Of a stretch of 64,000 bases of DNA, positions 54,710 through 64,000 are shown one piece after another (position 1 is the stretch's first letter; every line of letters starts with the position of its first letter). The notes beneath the pieces are model-generated. The model ran no database searches and had not been told where the DNA came from. It was given only the letters and a program-made list of their open reading frames with translations. This DNA comes from Actinomycetaceae bacterium TAE3-ERU4 (GTDB taxonomy: Bacteria; Actinomycetota; Actinomycetes; Actinomycetales; Actinomycetaceae). The position numbers and the translations under genes are program-made. The stretch lies in assembly GCA_019218365.1 (NCBI GenBank), contig JAHUUJ010000001.1, positions 62,001-126,000 of the forward strand, in the 5' to 3' direction.

Positions 54710-54741
54710 GCCGTCGAGACAACCCCACCTGACGAAATCGC

Positions 54742-54747
54742 TACAAT
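54742..54747 (+). promoter_or_regulatory. -10 hexamer of a probably leaderless DUF4032 gene
   Basis: TACAAT lies six bases before the ATG at 54754 and no Shine-Dalgarno is present. The -35 region is poor. Confidence 0.5.
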
Positions 54748-54753
54748 TAGACT

Positions 54754-56097
54754 ATGCCTCGCAACGCAATGCAGATAACTGCCGCAAATGTAGATCCCGC
54801 ACTTCTTGACCTACCTTGGGAACTTCCCCTTGCACAGTGGCCAACCGAAGTGCTCGCGGCTCTCCCCCGCGGTATCTCTCGGCACGTCGTACGATTCGTG
54901 AACCTCTCAAACCGAGTGATCGCAGTAAAAGAGATCGGCGAATCCGTCGCCTACCGCGAATATCAACTTTTGCGTGACCTCAAACGTCTCGGCGCTCCCT
55001 GTGTTGAGCCAACCGCCGTTATTACCGGGCGTACCAATTCGCAAAACGAAGAGCTAAACTGTGCACTGGTAACAGAACACCTGAAGTTCTCCCTTCCCTA
55101 CCGCGCACTATTTGCCCAATACATGCGTCCAGAAACCGCGACTCGACTAATTGACTCCCTCGCGGTACTCCTCGTGCGACTGCACCTAATTGGTTTTTAC
55201 TGGGGGGACGTTTCCCTCTCAAACACCCTCTTTCGTCGCGACGCAGGTGCGTTCGCAGCCTACCTGGTAGATGCCGAAACCGGGGAACTACACCCAAAGC
55301 TAACCGATGGACAACGCAACTACGATGTTGACCTTGCCCGCACAAACATCATCGGGGAACTGATGGACCTACAGGCCGGTTCATACATGCCCGAGGACGT
55401 CGATGTAGTGGAAATTGGAAACCGTATCCAAGAACGCTACGAAGCCCTCTGGTCAGAATTAACCGCCGAAGAATCCTTCAGCTACGACGAACGCTGGCGC
55501 GTAACCGAACGCATTAAGCGACTAAACGAACTCGGGTTCGACGTAGGTGAACTATCCATGGCCACCGATCTTGACGGAACCGTCATGCGTATCCAACCCA
55601 AAGTGGTGGACGCCGGACACTACCACCGTCAAATCATGCGACTAACCGGCTTGGATGTAGAAGAAGCTCAAGCTCAAAGAATGCTCAACGACCTTGAAAC
55701 CTACCGCTGGTGGAAAGGTCGCCAAGAAGAACCTATCGAACTCGTTGCCCACGCCTGGCTAGCCGAAGTTTTCGAGCCGGTAATTGCCCAGATTCCCCCC
55801 AAGCTCAGGCGCAAACTCGAACCAGCACAAATTTTCCACGAAGTCTTAGAACACCGTTGGTTTATTGCAGAACAAAAAGGGCACGATATTCCTCTGGAAG
55901 AAGCAACCAACTCCTATATAAAAAATATTCTTGAACACCGTCCTGACGAGGCAGCTTTCCTCGATCCGGTAGAAGACGAGGAAATGTTCAACGGCTATGC
56001 CGCCTGGGACGAAGATGACGATGACGAAGTGTTCGAGCCAAGCATGATACGCACTAACCACACACCGCAATCAGCCGGGGATTCCCCCGCATTCTAA
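54754..56097 (+). CDS. DUF4032 protein with kinase-like N-terminal region
   Basis: A 447-residue protein of the actinobacterial DUF4032 family. The first 210 residues have protein-kinase-like features: VIAVKEIGESVAYREYQLLRDL (Lys and Glu positions of a kinase small lobe), FYWGDVSLSNTLFRRDAGAFAAYLVDAET (a catalytic-loop-like D-x-x-x-x-N and D at DAE). The DUF4032 domain proper follows (about 230-400, MRIQPKVVDAGHYHRQIMRLTGLD). The end is acidic. Phosphoryl substrate unknown. It is 100 bases after ugpC but has its own promoter. Confidence 0.85.
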   Translation: MPRNAMQITAANVDPALLDLPWELPLAQWPTEVLAALPRGISRHVVRFVNLSNRVIAVKEIGESVAYREYQLLRDLKRLGAPCVEPTAVITGRTNSQNEELNCALVTEHLKFSLPYRALFAQYMRPETATRLIDSLAVLLVRLHLIGFYWGDVSLSNTLFRRDAGAFAAYLVDAETGELHPKLTDGQRNYDVDLARTNIIGELMDLQAGSYMPEDVDVVEIGNRIQERYEALWSELTAEESFSYDERWRVTERIKRLNELGFDVGELSMATDLDGTVMRIQPKVVDAGHYHRQIMRLTGLDVEEAQAQRMLNDLETYRWWKGRQEEPIELVAHAWLAEVFEPVIAQIPPKLRRKLEPAQIFHEVLEHRWFIAEQKGHDIPLEEATNSYIKNILEHRPDEAAFLDPVEDEEMFNGYAAWDEDDDDEVFEPSMIRTNHTPQSAGDSPAF

Positions 56098-56109
56098 AAG
56101 GAAAAGAAC

Positions 56110-56853
56110 ATGAAAAATGCTTCCGAACGTTACTGGGCTCACCGCGGACTACCGCTCATTGCGCCCGAAAACACACTTGCTTCTTTTCGTGCTGCCGCGC
56201 AAGCTGGAGCCAAGTGGATTGAAACGGACCTTGATATTTGCGAGGATGGCACCTTGCTGATTTGCCATGATGAAACTCTCGACCGCACAACCAACCAGTC
56301 CGGACCCGCTGCAAGTGTAACCGCCGAGACCCTACCCCAGATAGATGCCGGCTCCTGGTTCGCCTCTAAATACGTTGGTGAACCTATGCCCACCCTCGCC
56401 CAGATAGTTGACCTCTGCCTAGAAACCGGCCTAAACCTAAACCTGGAAATTAAGCCCACCCAACGCGGCGCAAAAGCTGCCCGTGAACTCGTTATCGGGG
56501 CATGCAGGGAACTAAAACGTTTCGATGACCCCAAACGCGTAATCATCTCCTCCTTCAATCCAATGTTACTTTCCCTGTGCGCAGAAGAAGCCCCGGAATT
56601 TGAACGTGCTTGCCTCTTCACCGAAGAAGGATTGCTGTTAGGATGGAAAACAGTCTGCGAACTAGCTTCCGCCAGCGCCATCCACCCAGATGCACAAGCG
56701 CTCAATGCCGGTCTCGTCAAGGCCTTCAAAGAGGCTGGACTGCGGGTACACCCGTACACCGTAAACGAGCCTGCAAAAGCCAATCAGCTTTTCAACTGGG
56801 GAGTTGACGCAGTCTTTACCGACCGGGCGGACTGGTTCATCTCCAACCAGTAG
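56110..56853 (+). CDS. Glycerophosphodiester phosphodiesterase
   Basis: A 247-residue GDPD enzyme that hydrolyses glycerophosphodiesters to glycerol-3-phosphate and an alcohol. Catalytic AHRG (H11) and APENTLASF (E20) are followed by IETDLD (metal-binding Glu and Asp) and LLICHDETLDRTTN (second His). There is no signal peptide, so it acts in the cytoplasm. AAAAGGAAAAGAAC precedes the ATG, 12 bases after the DUF4032 gene. Its product can enter the GlpD step encoded at 7.3 kb. Confidence 0.95.
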   Translation: MKNASERYWAHRGLPLIAPENTLASFRAAAQAGAKWIETDLDICEDGTLLICHDETLDRTTNQSGPAASVTAETLPQIDAGSWFASKYVGEPMPTLAQIVDLCLETGLNLNLEIKPTQRGAKAARELVIGACRELKRFDDPKRVIISSFNPMLLSLCAEEAPEFERACLFTEEGLLLGWKTVCELASASAIHPDAQALNAGLVKAFKEAGLRVHPYTVNEPAKANQLFNWGVDAVFTDRADWFISNQ

Positions 56854-56863
56854 AAGCCCCTAA

Positions 56864-58330
56864 ATGAGCAACGAAAATAAACACAATACTCATCCAGATT
56901 TAACCCCCAGCCAGCCGAGGATTTTCGCCTCCACTTTTGTTTCTGAACTGTCCGTTGGACTTCATATCGGAGGTGTAGGTGCACTTATTGTCCTCCTGGC
57001 TGGGGATTTTGGAATGCCTACTAATACTTTCGCGATTCTTGGCTCTTTCGTTGGAGCAGGAATGATATTGAACGCTTCAACCTGCCAGTGGTGGATGCCG
57101 CGACTGACCGCCGGAACCATTTTCCACGCGGCATCCTACATGACCATCCTCGGAGCACTCCTGCTAGCTTTTGCACCCTACTATTGGTTAGCTATTATCG
57201 GGGGTGGTCTGACTGGGTTAAGTGCCGCCTTAACAATCTTACTAGTACCAATTACCCTTGCCGGTCCGCGTGCTGCCCGAGACATGGCCTTAGCAAACGG
57301 GGCTTCTTCCACGGCTGCTATCCTTGCTCCCCTAATTTACGGAGTAATTGGTTCAATCCCAGGTGTCGACGGTCGCTTGGGAACCCTCATCTTACTACTC
57401 CCCCCAATTTACGTTCTTCGTACCATCCGACACATTGATTTTGTCGAAACCCCTTCTGCCTATGCTGAACGGTGGGCAGGTAGACGAGGACGTAAACGAC
57501 GTAAAGACCTCTCCGATTCTTTCGGTCCAGTCGCCACAGTTCAGGCTTTCGGTGGTGCCACCCACGTTAAAGATAGCCAGAGAGCCCGAGCTACCGCAGC
57601 TAGCCCAACCTCGGTACAGCATATTCCAGATATTTCTCAAACTATCGAGGACGAAGAACCTAGCGAGGCAATGGCCGCAATGCGCGAAGCAGTCAATTCA
57701 GAAGCTGCCATCAACCATATTCCGAAACAGTTCCAAGAAGTCGAAGAAATAATTCATCCCGAGCCGCAGCATACCAAGTCTAGTGCTCCAAAAATGATGA
57801 TTATCCTTAGCTTAGCTCGTATAGCTATCGCTTCTATTCCCGAATTTGCTCTTTCTACCTGGGGTGCCGCACGATTACTTAATCTAGGTCTTTCACCCGC
57901 AAATGCTGCAGCAATCGCCGCGGCGTTTCCCCTTGGCCTAGCTATTGGCCGACTGACCGCCGGTATTACTATCCGTAACCCACACATATTCGAAATATCG
58001 GTCACTTTAGCTTTTATTGGCTCAGTCATGACGGGTTTGGCACCTAACCTGGCAGTGGCAGTAACTGGAATGGCACTAGCAGGAATGGGTGTTGCGCTAC
58101 TTTACCCCATTGCCGTAGATGATCTTTCAAAGCTTCCGGGACTACCTACCCGTAAGGCAGCGGCTCTGGCAACTATCGCCGGAGGAATCACTATTTTTGT
58201 CGTTCCTCTTCTCCTACCGCTAATTGCGCTATTTGTATCCATCGGGATTTCAATAGTTATTATTTCCCCGACGATACTCCTGCTTTTCCTCCTTCCGAGA
58301 GGCAAAGCATACCGAAACTTAGATGTTTAG
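56864..58330 (+). CDS. Major facilitator superfamily transporter
   Basis: A 488-residue membrane protein with twelve predicted helices; helices 1-6 about residues 20-200, then a 110-residue hydrophilic loop (KDSQRARATAASPTSVQ, EEPSEAMAAMREAVNSEAAI), then helices 7-12. The loop is long for an MFS protein. No drug- or sugar-specific motif is obvious. It is ten bases after the GDPD gene; co-transcription suggests a glycerophosphodiester or related substrate, though that is inference. Confidence 0.82.
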   Translation: MSNENKHNTHPDLTPSQPRIFASTFVSELSVGLHIGGVGALIVLLAGDFGMPTNTFAILGSFVGAGMILNASTCQWWMPRLTAGTIFHAASYMTILGALLLAFAPYYWLAIIGGGLTGLSAALTILLVPITLAGPRAARDMALANGASSTAAILAPLIYGVIGSIPGVDGRLGTLILLLPPIYVLRTIRHIDFVETPSAYAERWAGRRGRKRRKDLSDSFGPVATVQAFGGATHVKDSQRARATAASPTSVQHIPDISQTIEDEEPSEAMAAMREAVNSEAAINHIPKQFQEVEEIIHPEPQHTKSSAPKMMIILSLARIAIASIPEFALSTWGAARLLNLGLSPANAAAIAAAFPLGLAIGRLTAGITIRNPHIFEISVTLAFIGSVMTGLAPNLAVAVTGMALAGMGVALLYPIAVDDLSKLPGLPTRKAAALATIAGGITIFVVPLLLPLIALFVSIGISIVIISPTILLLFLLPRGKAYRNLDV

Positions 58331-58340
58331 AAGAAAAAGT

Positions 58341-58374
58341 TTGGGGGCTCAAACCGTCTGGTTTGAGCCCCCAA
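58341..58374. terminator. Bidirectional terminator between MFS gene and fba
   Basis: TTGGGGGCTCAAACC (58341-58355) pairs with GGTTTGAGCCCCCAA (58360-58374) round GTCT; 15 bp. The minus-strand flank is CTTTTTCTTC, which suits termination of fba. Confidence 0.92.
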
Positions 58375-58401
58375 TACTTATTTAGCTTACGGTTTTACCG
58401 A

Positions 58402-59424
58402 TCAGCGCATTTTCTGGCCGGCGGAGCCGAGCTGCTGGCAAGCCTCGATTACACGAGCGGCCATGCCTTCTTCAGCTGCCTTACCCCAAGCACGCGGGTC
58501 GTACTTCTTCTTGTTACCGACCTCGCCGTCAATCTTCAAAACACCCTCGTAGTTTTCCATCATCCAGCCAACGACAGGACGGGTGAAGGCGTACTGGGTG
58601 TCAGTGTCAACGTTCATCTTGATAACACCGTTGCGAACCGCGGTTGCGATTTCTTCTTCGGTCGAACCGGAACCACCGTGCATAACGAGGTCGAACGGAC
58701 GTTCCTTACCAACCTTAGCGGCAACCTCGTCCTGAATCTTACCGAGGATTTCCGGACGGAGCTTAACAGCACCGGGCTTGTAAACACCGTGTACGTTACC
58801 GAAGGTCAAAGCGGTAATGTAACGACCCTTTTCACCAAGACCCAGAGCCTCAACGGTCTTGAGAGCGTCTTCGGTGGTGGTGTAAAGCTTCTCGTTAATT
58901 TCAGCGGTAACACCGTCTTCTTCACCACCGACAACACCAATTTCAACTTCCAAAATGGTGTTTGCCTTGACGGAGAGTTCCAGCATTTCCTTAGCGATTT
59001 CGAGGTTCTCGTCCAAAGGAACAGCGGAGCCGTCCCACATGTGGGACTGGAAGAAGGGCAGGCGACCGGCCTTTACTTCTTCAGCTTCCAGCTCAAGCAG
59101 GGGACGAACCCAAGAGTCAATGTTCTGCTTTGCACAGTGGTCGGTGTGCAGCGCAATGGTGACATCGTAGTTCTTAGCGATCTCACGGGCGTAAGCAGCC
59201 ATTGCCAAAGAACCGGCAACGCGGTCCTTAACGGTAGAACCTGACCAGTATTCAGCACCACCAACAGAAACCTGGATGATACCGTCGGATTCTGCCTCGG
59301 CAAAACCGCGGATGGCGGCGGTCAGGGTCTGGGACGAGGTGACGTTAATTGCCGGGTACGCGAACTTACCGTTGCGTGCGCGGTCAAGCATTTCGTTGTA
59401 AACCTCGGGGGTTGCGATTGCCAC
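58402..59424 (-). CDS. fba: Fructose-1,6-bisphosphate aldolase, class II
   Basis: A 340-residue zinc-dependent aldolase that splits fructose-1,6-bisphosphate into dihydroxyacetone phosphate and glyceraldehyde-3-phosphate. Signatures: YPAINVTSSQTLTAAI at the start, HTDHCAKQNIDSWV (catalytic Asp and zinc His), SHMWDGSAVPLDENLEIAKEM, and VMHGGSGSTEEEIATAVRNG; AYDPRAW-like KKYDPRAWGKAAEEGMA near the end is the class IIA hallmark. Start is GTG at 59424 with GGAGG upstream. Strongly biased codon use fits high expression. Joins glycolysis to the glycerol and lactate routes in this window. Confidence 0.96.
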   Translation of the reverse strand: MAIATPEVYNEMLDRARNGKFAYPAINVTSSQTLTAAIRGFAEAESDGIIQVSVGGAEYWSGSTVKDRVAGSLAMAAYAREIAKNYDVTIALHTDHCAKQNIDSWVRPLLELEAEEVKAGRLPFFQSHMWDGSAVPLDENLEIAKEMLELSVKANTILEVEIGVVGGEEDGVTAEINEKLYTTTEDALKTVEALGLGEKGRYITALTFGNVHGVYKPGAVKLRPEILGKIQDEVAAKVGKERPFDLVMHGGSGSTEEEIATAVRNGVIKMNVDTDTQYAFTRPVVGWMMENYEGVLKIDGEVGNKKKYDPRAWGKAAEEGMAARVIEACQQLGSAGQKMR

Positions 59425-59597
59425 TTTTAGGGCCTCCTTGTATAGACGATTACTGTTCTATTGTCCCACAAACTCAGTTGGATGTGTAGCAAAGTAGGGG
59501 CCTTTTGAGGAATGTCGCACAATCCTGAAAAAGGGCTGGCAACCTAAAGCGAAAACTAGGGCCAAAAGTCATATTTTGCCCCTCTAAAAGAAAAGAA

Positions 59598-60239
59598 TCA
59601 GTGTTGTTGATTCCACGCCCACATAGCAATTGCCGCCGCGTGCCCAACGTTCATGGAACGGGTTGACCCAAACTGGGTAATAAAAGCGATTCGCGGACAC
59701 AAATCACGCATTTCCTCGCTCAGTCCCTGCGACTCGGTTCCAAAAACCAACATTGCCGAGGGTGGCAACGCCATTTTTTCTATCGGCTCAGCTCCCGGCA
59801 AAATATCAATCCCTACAAGATTAACCCCTGTCTGCTCACACCAATCAGCAAAATCACTTACCGTCGGGTGGTGCATTACGTGCATATACCGGTCAGTTAC
59901 CATTGCTCCACGGCGATTCCAACGCCTGCGGCCAACAATATGAACAGTTGAAGCGCCCATCGCATTAGCGGTGCGCACAATAGAACCGATGTTGAAATCA
60001 TGGCCAAGATTTTCAATCGCAATGTGGAAACCTCGCCGATGCTTATCCAAATCCGCAACGATATCGGCTAACTTCCAATATCTATACTGGTCAAGCACAT
60101 TTCGTCTGTCGCCATTAGCCAATAGCTCCGGATCGTAATGAGATTCCCGCGGCCATTTTTCCGGCCCTCCGGGCCAAGGTCCAACCCCTACTTCAACCTC
60201 AGTTTTGCTATCTTCCCTAGAAATATCAGGTTCGCTCAT
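59598..60239 (-). CDS. TrmH/SpoU-family RNA 2'-O-methyltransferase
   Basis: A 213-residue SPOUT methylase with all three family motifs: NLGHDFNIGSIVRTANAMG (motif 1), LVFGTESQGLSEE (motif 2), and FGSTRSMNVGHAAAIAMWAW (motif 3). It uses S-adenosylmethionine to 2'-O-methylate a tRNA or rRNA ribose; target not decidable. Its ATG overlaps the pyrE stop by one base (TAATG). Confidence 0.92.
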   Translation of the reverse strand: MSEPDISREDSKTEVEVGVGPWPGGPEKWPRESHYDPELLANGDRRNVLDQYRYWKLADIVADLDKHRRGFHIAIENLGHDFNIGSIVRTANAMGASTVHIVGRRRWNRRGAMVTDRYMHVMHHPTVSDFADWCEQTGVNLVGIDILPGAEPIEKMALPPSAMLVFGTESQGLSEEMRDLCPRIAFITQFGSTRSMNVGHAAAIAMWAWNQQH

Positions 60240-60814
60240 TATTCACTAAGACCGAGGTCGCTCAAATCCAGGGCGTAAAGATAGTTATATCCGGCATCCG
60301 CAATTTTGGCATCTGCCCCCGTAGCGCGATCTACCACCACTGCAACTGCCAGCACATTTGCTCCGGCGGCCCTAGCAGCCTCGGCAGCCGCAAGAGGAGA
60401 AGAACCTGTAGTCGAGGTATCTTCCAGAATAATTACATTACGTCCCTCGATTGAAGGACCTTCAATCTGTCGCTTCATCCCATGGTCTTTGGCTTCCTTA
60501 CGAACCACAAAAGCGTCCATAGATAAACCGCGCGAAGCTGCCGCGTGAAGAATTGCTGCAGCCACCGGATCAGCCCCCATAGTCAAGCCACCAACTGCAT
60601 CAATATCGTCGGGCGCGTACCCTGATTCTTCCAGTAAATCGAGCATAACGTGTCCAACTAGCGGAGCGGCTTCGTGATGCAGGGTAACGCGGCGCATATC
60701 AACATAGAAATCTGATTCAATTCCCGATGCGAGTGTGACTTTTCCCTTCACCACAGCGAGGTCACGAACAAGTTCCGCCAACCGGCCCTTGGCAACATCA
60801 TTGTATTCTTTCAT
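60239..60814 (-). CDS. pyrE: Orotate phosphoribosyltransferase
   Basis: A 191-residue enzyme converting orotate and PRPP to orotidine 5'-monophosphate in pyrimidine synthesis. The PRPP motif is VIILEDTSTTGSSPL, with TLASGIESDFYVDMR at the front and GGLTMGADPVAAAIL in the middle. The frame runs to 60850, but the ATG at 60814 follows AGGGGAGAACC and gives the standard N-terminus (MKEYNDVAKGRLAEL). Followed at once by the TrmH-type gene. Confidence 0.95.
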   Translation of the reverse strand: MKEYNDVAKGRLAELVRDLAVVKGKVTLASGIESDFYVDMRRVTLHHEAAPLVGHVMLDLLEESGYAPDDIDAVGGLTMGADPVAAAILHAAASRGLSMDAFVVRKEAKDHGMKRQIEGPSIEGRNVIILEDTSTTGSSPLAAAEAARAAGANVLAVAVVVDRATGADAKIADAGYNYLYALDLSDLGLSE

Positions 60815-60891
60815 GGTTCTCCCCTGCTTCCAGCTCCGCAACAGTTTCAAGCGGTTGTTTAATCTACCTGCCTACCAATGATAGTGGCAAA

Positions 60892-61668
60892 TTAAACAAC
60901 CGGGTCTTGGCCTTCCCGAACTCTCCCCGTGAACTTACGCACCAGGAAACGCGGTGCGTGGTGCAAAATCCCGTCAACAAGCCGATATTGCAAGCTTGGA
61001 ACCGTTTCAACGCGTTTCCGACGAACAGCCTGCAAAGCGTTTTGCACCACTGTTTCAGCTTTAATCCAAGCCCAACTTGGCCAAATTGAATCATCCAGAC
61101 CAGCGGCTTCATGGAAACCTGTGTGAACCCAGCCAGGCATGAGCGCGGTAACTGTCACTCCGGTACCAATAAGCTCATTAGATAGCCCCTCGCTGAAAGT
61201 ACGCAGCCAGGCTTTGTGCGAGGCATATGTCCCGTAAGCAGTACGCGAGGCAATTGAAGAAACGTTGATAATGGCTCCCCTACCGCGCTCACGCATTGCA
61301 CGTCCCGCAGCATGAGCCAGTACCATTGGTGCTTTTACCATCAAGTTAAGAGCAAAAACCTCGCGCTTTAAATCGCCATCAAGAAAACGCTGCCCCAGAG
61401 CCATTCCGGCATTGTTCACCAATAATCCCACTGGGTTTTCGCTCTTTTCCAAGCGATGGACAACCTTTTCTAAATCAGAGTCCACAGTCAGATCAGCGGG
61501 AAGTACTTCCACTTTAACCGCCGCCGCTTGGCGTAGTTTTTCTGCCAAGTCGCAGAGTTTATCATTCGAACGTGAAACAATTACCAAATTGTGTCCCGCT
61601 GCGGCAAGCTGCCAACAAAATTCCTTACCAATACCGGAAGTTGCACCGGTGACTAAAGCTGTTCCCAT
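60892..61668 (-). CDS. Short-chain dehydrogenase/reductase
   Basis: A 258-residue SDR. Cofactor motif TGATSGIGKEF (NADP(H) likely because of following basic residues), NNAGMALGQRF, catalytic Ser in INVSSIASRT and Tyr-x-x-x-Lys (YGTYASHKAW). Substrate not predictable. TAAAAT lies six bases before the ATG (61675-61680), so transcription may begin at the start codon. It lies 14 bases beyond the end of the peptide-transporter gene. Confidence 0.9.
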   Translation of the reverse strand: MGTALVTGATSGIGKEFCWQLAAAGHNLVIVSRSNDKLCDLAEKLRQAAAVKVEVLPADLTVDSDLEKVVHRLEKSENPVGLLVNNAGMALGQRFLDGDLKREVFALNLMVKAPMVLAHAAGRAMRERGRGAIINVSSIASRTAYGTYASHKAWLRTFSEGLSNELIGTGVTVTALMPGWVHTGFHEAAGLDDSIWPSWAWIKAETVVQNALQAVRRKRVETVPSLQYRLVDGILHHAPRFLVRKFTGRVREGQDPVV

Positions 61669-61682
61669 ATCTTAATTTTATC

Positions 61683-63452
61683 CTAGTTATTCTCCGAGGT
61701 TCCCAAACTGCGTTCTTTCCTGCGAGCACTCTGTACCTGCGGATCGGCAACGGGGACGGCTGCAAGCAGACTACGGGTGTAGCGAGTACCCGGCCTGTTA
61801 AGGATTTTTTCTGTCTGCCCTTCCTCAACTATTTCGCCCTGTTTAAGAACTATTGTGTAATCTGCAAGCTGTTCAACAACCGCTAAATCATGAGTAATCA
61901 ACAGGCAGGCAAACCCCATTTGCTTTTGCAAATCAGCAAGGGTAGCCAGAACCTGCGCCTGAACACTAACGTCTAGGGCCGAGGTAGGTTCATCCGCGAT
62001 TACCAAACGTGGACGCATAACAATCGCCCTAGCAATAGCCACACGCTGTTTTTGCCCTCCAGAAAGTTCATGCGGATAGCGGTCAGCTAGTTCCGGCTCA
62101 AAACGCGCGGCAGCGAGTGCCGCCAGGGCACGTTCCCGACGTTCCTGCGAGTTCAGCCCGGTGTGGGTGCGCAAAGGCTCAGCGACTGATTCCACCACTG
62201 TACGACGCGGGTTAAGTGAGGCGGAGGGATTTTGGAAAATTACCCCAATTTGGGAAAGCGCCTGCCGGCGGGCCCGCGAAGAAAGTTTATGCAACGCTTG
62301 TCCAGCCAGGCGAACATTCCCCGAAGTGGCCTTAACCTGCCCGTAAATTGTGGCAGAAATAGTAGATTTTCCAGATCCGGACTGTCCTACCAAAGCCAAA
62401 ATTTGTCCCGGTTTAATTTGGAAACTCACACTGTTAACAGCTTTTGTTCCCGAAGGATAAACAACACTAAGGTTTTCAATCTCTACTGCGGAAACATTCG
62501 CTTCAGGTTTCTCCGCCACTTGTTTTCTAACCGGAACCAGTAAATCTTTTACGGCTTCCCCAGCAACCTCATCGCTTACTGCACCGTCCGAGGGCGGAGC
62601 ACTAAGTTGATGTCCTAAACGGGGAACGGAAGCTAAAAGATTTTTGGTGTATTCCTCACGAGGGTCGTAGAACACCTGGTTAACTTCACCGGCTTCTACA
62701 ATCTTTCCAGCACGAAGAACAACTACCCGGTCAGCGAGGTCAGCAACCACTCCCATATCGTGCGTGATTAAAAGGATTCCTATTTCTCTGGTTTTGCACA
62801 AGTCTCTCAGTAAATCAAGAATCTGCGCTTGGGCAAGCATATCCAAAGCGGTGGTGGGTTCATCGGCAATCACTACACAGGGGCGGCACGCAATTGCCAT
62901 AGCGATGCAGGCACGTTGTAGCTGGCCTCCCGAAACCTGATGCGGGTAAGCATGGTAAAGACGCTCCGGGTCTTTTAATCCGACCTCGCCGAGTAGTTCT
63001 AGACTGCGCTTTTTGGCTTCCTTGGCGGTGGCGTCTTTGTGAATGAGCATTACTTCATTAATTTGCGCACCAATTGTCATGAGCGGATTCATCGCAGCGG
63101 TAGGGTCTTGGAATACCATTGCCACACGAGCCCCGCGCACCTCGTTGAGGATTTTACGTCCCGCGCCAATGAGTTGAAGATTAGGGTTATCTCCCCTGCC
63201 CGATAGATAAGCGTTACCTTCAACTTTTACTTCTGGGGATAGTAATCCCATAATTGCTCGGGCAGTCACTGACTTACCTGATCCAGACTCACCAACTAAA
63301 GCGGTTACTTTACCGTGTTTAATTTCCAGTTCAGCTTTATCTACCGCGGCTTTAGCGTTTCCGGGAAAGTGAACGCTAATTTCTTGTGCCCGGAGAATAG
63401 TATGCTTTGGGAGCCTATCGGGAACTTGAGTTTCTATGTTTTCTGCGGTCAC
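61683..63452 (-). CDS. Dipeptide/oligopeptide ABC transporter ATP-binding protein, fused DppD-DppF
   Basis: A 589-residue protein with two complete ATPase domains. First half (about 20-270): [13 protein letters not shown]-position reads [26 protein letters not shown]. Second half (about 325-560): [44 protein letters not shown]. Oligo/dipeptide domains [15 protein letters not shown] follow the second core. It powers uptake with permeases that must be upstream. It begins GTG, overlapping the binding protein's TGA (GTGA). Confidence 0.95.
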   Translation of the reverse strand: MTAENIETQVPDRLPKHTILRAQEISVHFPGNAKAAVDKAELEIKHGKVTALVGESGSGKSVTARAIMGLLSPEVKVEGNAYLSGRGDNPNLQLIGAGRKILNEVRGARVAMVFQDPTAAMNPLMTIGAQINEVMLIHKDATAKEAKKRSLELLGEVGLKDPERLYHAYPHQVSGGQLQRACIAMAIACRPCVVIADEPTTALDMLAQAQILDLLRDLCKTREIGILLITHDMGVVADLADRVVVLRAGKIVEAGEVNQVFYDPREEYTKNLLASVPRLGHQLSAPPSDGAVSDEVAGEAVKDLLVPVRKQVAEKPEANVSAVEIENLSVVYPSGTKAVNSVSFQIKPGQILALVGQSGSGKSTISATIYGQVKATSGNVRLAGQALHKLSSRARRQALSQIGVIFQNPSASLNPRRTVVESVAEPLRTHTGLNSQERRERALAALAAARFEPELADRYPHELSGGQKQRVAIARAIVMRPRLVIADEPTSALDVSVQAQVLATLADLQKQMGFACLLITHDLAVVEQLADYTIVLKQGEIVEEGQTEKILNRPGTRYTRSLLAAVPVADPQVQSARRKERSLGTSENN

Positions 63453-64000
63453 GGTTTTACCCCCAAAATTAGGTAGTTCGGGTAGGCAGGGAAGGAACCA
63501 ACGTAGAAGTTCTTAACATTTCTTCCACGCAGATAGGAAAAACGCTGGTAAACCAAGGGAACCGAGGGCGCTTGTTCCATAATCTTCCGGTCTGCTTCAA
63601 CCCATAGTTCTTGAGCTTTTTTCGGATCGAGCTCGCTCAATGCGCGGTCAATTAGCTGATCTATCTGAGGGTCTTCAAAACGGGATCGATTAGATCCCCC
63701 ATTGCCCGATTCACTTCCTGCGTATAGAGGTTGAATATTCGCTGAGGCCGAGGGGTAGTCCGGATTCCATGAAGCGATTGCTAAATCATAGGTTGACCCG
63801 TCTCCCTGAGTGGTTCGTTCCGAATAGACAGATGATTCCACGGTATCGATTCTGATTTTTAGACCCATTTGAGTTAGTGATCGGGCTACCGCTTCAGCAC
63901 GTAATACGTCTTCCCCGCGGTTACGAGTGATTAGCACGAGGGAGCGGGTAGGGATATTTTTTGCCTTACCTAGTTCTTCTTTAGCTTTTTTTAAATCTCC
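63449..64000 (-). CDS. Extracellular solute-binding protein, family 5 (C-terminal part; 5' end outside window)
   Basis: The frame is open to the right edge, giving 183 residues here. It is the end of a peptide-binding protein: SSVYSERTTQGDGSTYDLAIASWNPDYPSA, then PQIDQLIDRALSELDPKKAQELWVEADRKI and a final [19 protein letters not shown]. These match family-5 binding proteins of Dpp/Opp/App systems. It is followed by the fused peptide ATPase with a 4-base overlap, so it captures the substrate outside the cell for that transporter. Confidence 0.92.
   Translation of the reverse strand, partial: GDLKKAKEELGKAKNIPTRSLVLITRNRGEDVLRAEAVARSLTQMGLKIRIDTVESSVYSERTTQGDGSTYDLAIASWNPDYPSASANIQPLYAGSESGNGGSNRSRFEDPQIDQLIDRALSELDPKKAQELWVEADRKIMEQAPSVPLVYQRFSYLRGRNVKNFYVGSFPAYPNYLILGVKP

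Noticed and set aside
58363-59244. A 293-residue open frame on the plus strand opposite fba
   Set aside because: Fba is a certain gene with strongly biased codons; the opposite frame is a by-product with no recognisable protein features.

Overview
The window reads as chromosome from a low-to-moderate-GC actinobacterium, most plausibly Actinomycetaceae or a close relative. This is inferred from gene content, not from a marker alignment. Pointers are a lone WXG100 (ESAT-6-like) gene, DUF4032, LytR_C and PspA proteins, a stand-alone groEL ending in a Gly/Met tail under double CIRCE control, SLH-anchored glucanases with InlB-type repeats, and several starts with a -10 hexamer six bases before the ATG. 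Most genes are ordinary and densely packed, and many neighbours overlap by ATGA or GTGA.

Layout. 1-2.6 kb: 3' part of a TPM-type membrane protein, PspA, a NYN-domain nuclease. 2.6-6.0 kb: MacB/LolCDE-like ABC pair (-). 6.1-11.5 kb: SorC-type regulator divergent from glpD-glpF-glpK. 11.7-16.6 kb: lactate permease followed by lutABC. 16.7-21.8 kb: lysS, panD-panC and two YdbS/YdbT PH-domain membrane proteins (-). 22-27.6 kb: HD-family protein, WXG100, groEL, LytR_C protein, ung, DUF2218. 27.6-30.2 kb: flippase-like membrane protein, glycosyltransferase and a small Cys protein, probably a glycolipid module. 30.4-36.1 kb: two GH16 glucanases with SLH anchors. 36.3-45.0 kb: accessory island with an 1860-aa Rhs/YD-repeat protein, a small membrane protein before it and two tandem near-identical membrane proteins after it. 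45.0-46.2 kb: eroded DNA. 46.2-49.2 kb: PadR-DUF5808-PLDc_N-ABC operon. 49.4-50.4 kb: small HTH/membrane gene pair and tRNA-Thr(UGU). 50.5-53.2 kb: DsbA-like protein and Ser/Thr kinase. 53.6-58.3 kb: UgpC/MsmK ATPase, DUF4032, glycerophosphodiesterase, MFS transporter. 58.4-64 kb: fba, TrmH-type methylase, pyrE, SDR, and a peptide ABC ATPase plus the 3' end of its binding protein.

How it fits together. Glycerol (glpFKD), lactate (lctP-lutABC) and glycerophosphodiesters (GDPD) all feed three-carbon metabolism, and fba connects that to glycolysis. The two secreted GH16 enzymes would cut beta-glucans at the cell surface, and the lone UgpC/MsmK ATPase may energise several sugar importers encoded elsewhere.

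The most unusual part is 36.3-45.0 kb. The Rhs protein has a C-terminal 285-residue tail with no domain I recognise. The two tandem membrane proteins behind it differ almost only in two short blocks and have a base composition unlike everything around them. I propose a candidate polymorphic-toxin or surface-antagonism locus with a duplicated, diversifying partner gene.
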